This document shows, in pieces, positions 5,239 to 7,052 of a stretch of DNA of 7,052 nucleotides (position 1 is its first letter; each line of letters starts with the position of its first letter). The translations under genes were made by a program, and so were the position numbers. Origin of the DNA: Candidatus Nomurabacteria bacterium RIFCSPLOWO2_01_FULL_41_12 (GTDB lineage Bacteria > Patescibacteriota > Minisyncoccia > Phycocordibacterales > UBA9973); assembly GCA_001787035.1 (NCBI GenBank), contig MFUY01000015.1, forward strand, positions 30,004 through 37,055, in the 5' to 3' direction. The notes under the pieces are model-generated. The model made no database searches, was not told the DNA's origin, and saw only the letters and a program-made list of their open reading frames with translations.

Positions 5239-5974
5239 TTTCTATCTCCCTTTTTTCTATTAAAATATCTTCCTCATTCTCGTTTTGCGTAGCATGAATT
5301 ATCCCCTGCCGCACGAGCTCCAGCATAGCAAGAAAACCAACAATCATAACTACCTTCTCTTCTTTGCCACCTTTTCCGTATCCTGCAAATTCCCTAAAGC
5401 TCATCTTGAGAGTATTTTTTATTCGATCAACTAATTTGTCCAGCATCTCTTCAATGCTAATGACTTTTCGTACTTCCACTTCAGGTAAAAATACTTTTTT
5501 CGGCATCGCACCAAGTGCGCTCCGGGCAAAAGTCATCATTGATTCTTTTGTAATTTGCTCATCCGGCAAAAACACCAAGACATTATTCTTCCGCTCCAGC
5601 GGGGCAAAAATTATTTTCCTGCCAAAATCTTTTTTGAGATTGAGAGATAGTTTGGTAAAGAGTTCATAGAGCCGGAGACGCTCTTCTAAGCTCTCTATGT
5701 CACCTTTTTCTTCGTCGGTCAGGTCTAAATTCGGCAAAAGCGATTTGGACTTGATTAAAAGAAGCGTGGAAGCCACGACCAAAAAACTGGACGCTTCTTC
5801 GGGAGGCATTTTTTCTAAACTATTCAGATATTTCAAATAATCTTCCGTCACTTCCGCTAGAGACAAATCATTTATGAAAAGCTTCCTTTTCTCCACCAAG
5901 TTTAAAAGCAGCCCGAATGGACCCTCAAAACTACCCGTTTTTATTGTATAACTCTGATGATTTTGGGTTTCCAT
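5231..5974 (-). CDS. scpA: ScpA, segregation and condensation protein A (kleisin)
   Basis: ScpA is the kleisin that bridges the two heads of the SMC dimer and recruits ScpB for chromosome condensation and segregation. At 247 residues it is of normal length. The N-terminal SMC-binding domain begins FEGPFGLLLNLVEKRKLFI (16-34), where the usual FEGPLDLLL reads PFGLLL, followed by the helix with EVTEDYLKYL (41-50) and MPPEEASSFLVVASTLLLIK (56-75). A variable acidic middle (84-145) leads to the C-terminal winged helix around EKVVMIVGFLAMLELVRQG (206-224). The gene overlaps scpB by 8 bp and is the first of the pair. ATG 5974 has no Shine-Dalgarno site but lies 6 bp after an extended -10 box, so the transcript is probably leaderless. 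It diverges from the M1 aminopeptidase gene across only 22 bp. Confidence 0.95.
   Translation of the reverse strand: METQNHQSYTIKTGSFEGPFGLLLNLVEKRKLFINDLSLAEVTEDYLKYLNSLEKMPPEEASSFLVVASTLLLIKSKSLLPNLDLTDEEKGDIESLEERLRLYELFTKLSLNLKKDFGRKIIFAPLERKNNVLVFLPDEQITKESMMTFARSALGAMPKKVFLPEVEVRKVISIEEMLDKLVDRIKNTLKMSFREFAGYGKGGKEEKVVMIVGFLAMLELVRQGIIHATQNENEEDILIEKREIENE
5246..5251 (-). promoter_or_regulatory. Shine-Dalgarno site of scpB
   Basis: AGGGAG on the minus strand lies seven bases before the scpB ATG, inside the last codons of scpA. It is the only clear ribosome site I see in the window, and it serves an operon-internal gene, while the first genes of transcripts lack one. Confidence 0.75.
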
Positions 5975-5980
5975 GCTTAT

Positions 5981-5989
5981 ATGCTAACA
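5981..5989 (-). promoter_or_regulatory. Extended -10 promoter of scpAB, probably leaderless
   Basis: The minus strand reads TGTTAGCAT: a TGn extension plus TAGCAT (four of six matches to TATAAT, including the key first T, second A and last T). Six bases separate it from ATG 5974, so the expected start site is the A of the start codon. No -35 box was recognised. Confidence 0.5.
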
Positions 5990-5990
5990 T
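5982..5990 (+). promoter_or_regulatory. Extended -10 promoter of the M1 aminopeptidase gene, probably leaderless
   Basis: The plus strand reads TGCTAACAT: a TGn extension plus TAACAT (four of six matches). Six bases separate it from ATG 5997, again predicting a start at the A of the start codon. It overlaps the scpA box base for base because the 10-bp segment 5981-5990 is nearly palindromic. Confidence 0.5.
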
Positions 5991-5996
5991 TTCTTT

Positions 5997-7052
5997 ATGA
6001 AAAATAGAAATGTCCGCCTTTCGAAAAACATCATTCCGCTCAAATACGACATCCGGCTCCACCCGGACCTGGAAAACTTTACTTTTGAGGGTATTGAAAC
6101 AATACATCTTAATGTTTTGCAAAAGATTAGAATAGTCACCTTGCACTCTAAAGAACTTGAAATAGAGACAGTAAAAATAGGAGATGTGTTTGCAAAGATT
6201 TCTTATAATGAGGGAAACGAAACAGCGAGCTTTTCGTTTCCCTCGGCCATAGGCCTACGGGCGAGACCTAAATTTATTCCTGCTGGAAAACATAAACTGA
6301 CTATCGTATTCAAAGGTATCTTAAATAATAAAATGCGGGGGTTCTACCGCAGCAAATACGCTATCTCGGGCAAGGAGTATCATATGGCGACCACTCAATT
6401 TGAAGCCACCGACGCGCGCCGCGCTTTCCCCTGCTTTGACGAGCCGGCGCAAAAAGCAATCTTCAATGTTTCGCTCATTATACCGAAAGGCAAAACCGTC
6501 ATTTCCAACACTCTGCCTGTCTCCGTCAGCGAACATGAAGGCGGTTTTGAAGTAGTAAAGTTCTCCCCCACGCCCATTATGTCCACCTATCTGCTCGCTT
6601 TCATTATTGGTGATTTTGAATATATAGAAAGGAAATCCAAACGCGGAGTCATCGTGCGGGTTTACACCACTCCGGGCAAAAAACATCAGGCCAAGTTCGC
6701 CCTGGACTGCGCGGTGAAAACATTGGAATTTTATGAAAAGTATTTTGACATTGCATATCCACTAAACACTCTGGACATGATAGCTATTCCGGATTTCTCC
6801 TCCGGCGCGATGGAGAACTGGGGCGCCATCACTTACCGCGAGAGCGCACTCTTGGTGGATGAAGAACATTCTTCCGCCTCAAACAAGCAATGGGTGGCGC
6901 TGGTGATAGCCCACGAACTTGCGCATCAATGGTTTGGGAACTTGGTAACGATGGAGTGGTGGACGCATTTATGGCTCAATGAGGGCTTTGCTTCATACAT
7001 AGAATACTTGGCAGTGGATAAACTTTTCCCGAAATGGGATATTTGGACTCAA
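5997..7052 (+). CDS. M1-family zinc aminopeptidase, N-terminal part (3' end beyond window)
   Basis: Zinc exopeptidase that removes N-terminal residues from peptides; with no signal peptide it is predicted to be cytoplasmic and to act in peptide turnover. The first 352 residues are present and the frame is open to the window edge. Residues 9-205 form the beta-rich N-terminal domain, with the conserved QFEATDARRAFPCFDEP (134-150). The catalytic domain shows the GAMEN exopeptidase motif (270-274) and HELAH (306-310), followed by E329 in LNEGFAS, giving the zinc-binding HExxH-x18-E set with E307 as catalytic Glu. The conserved catalytic Tyr and the C-terminal helical domain would lie outside the window. 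ATG 5997 is the first start after an in-frame TAA (5985-5987) and has no Shine-Dalgarno site. The second half of this gene looks visibly richer in G+C than scpAB. Subfamily and substrate preference cannot be told. Confidence 0.95.
   Translation, partial: MKNRNVRLSKNIIPLKYDIRLHPDLENFTFEGIETIHLNVLQKIRIVTLHSKELEIETVKIGDVFAKISYNEGNETASFSFPSAIGLRARPKFIPAGKHKLTIVFKGILNNKMRGFYRSKYAISGKEYHMATTQFEATDARRAFPCFDEPAQKAIFNVSLIIPKGKTVISNTLPVSVSEHEGGFEVVKFSPTPIMSTYLLAFIIGDFEYIERKSKRGVIVRVYTTPGKKHQAKFALDCAVKTLEFYEKYFDIAYPLNTLDMIAIPDFSSGAMENWGAITYRESALLVDEEHSSASNKQWVALVIAHELAHQWFGNLVTMEWWTHLWLNEGFASYIEYLAVDKLFPKWDIWTQ

Noticed and set aside
6321..6686. 121-codon minus-strand frame inside the aminopeptidase gene.
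   Set aside because: It lies opposite the conserved M1 N-terminal domain (QFEATDARRAFPCFDEP) and shows no family features.

Overview
The window looks like a piece of a small, compact bacterial genome, most likely a Patescibacteria (Candidate Phyla Radiation, Parcubacteria-like) member. This is an inference from three things: a cysteine-rich protein family with the FYEKIKVPPPTFCPECR signature that I associate with these bacteria, very short intergenic gaps, and gene starts without Shine-Dalgarno sites. TGA is used as a stop (207-209), so the standard bacterial code fits. No gap between genes exceeds 300 bp; the longest is 121 bp (4533-4653).

Region 1 (1-4532, mostly minus strand) is a cluster of cysteine-rich paralogues of unknown function: a 5'-end fragment (1-167), a complete 579-residue protein (207-1946) and a complete 583-residue protein (2781-4532). 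A possible 22-codon relic of a fourth copy lies at 4540-4608. Both complete proteins have the same architecture: a zinc-ribbon-like module at each end with identical cysteine spacing, and between them two copies of a cysteine-rich repeat unit that ends in a conserved NKQY-KEEY-type motif. Between the two complete copies, on the plus strand, sits a secreted or membrane-anchored M15B (VanY-like) D,D-carboxypeptidase gene (1972-2784). It starts 25 bp from the 579-residue gene and ends in a 4-bp stop-to-stop overlap with the 583-residue gene.

Region 2 (4533-4653) is a gap with two palindromic elements (4550-4579 and 4617-4644) and the relic.

Region 3 (4654-5974, minus strand) is a classical scpA-scpB pair with an 8-bp overlap, encoding the kleisin and winged-helix partners of SMC. 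ScpB carries a short low-complexity insert encoded by an imperfect DNA palindrome.

Region 4 (5997-7052, plus strand) is the N-terminal 352 residues of an M1 zinc aminopeptidase, divergent from scpA and running off the window.

Two themes stand out. The first is the uncharacterised, internally duplicated cysteine-rich family kept in several copies. The second is promoter layout: both divergent gene pairs share one overlapping, near-symmetric -10 element, placed so that transcription would start at or within a few bases of the start codons. The internal gene scpB instead has a clear Shine-Dalgarno site.
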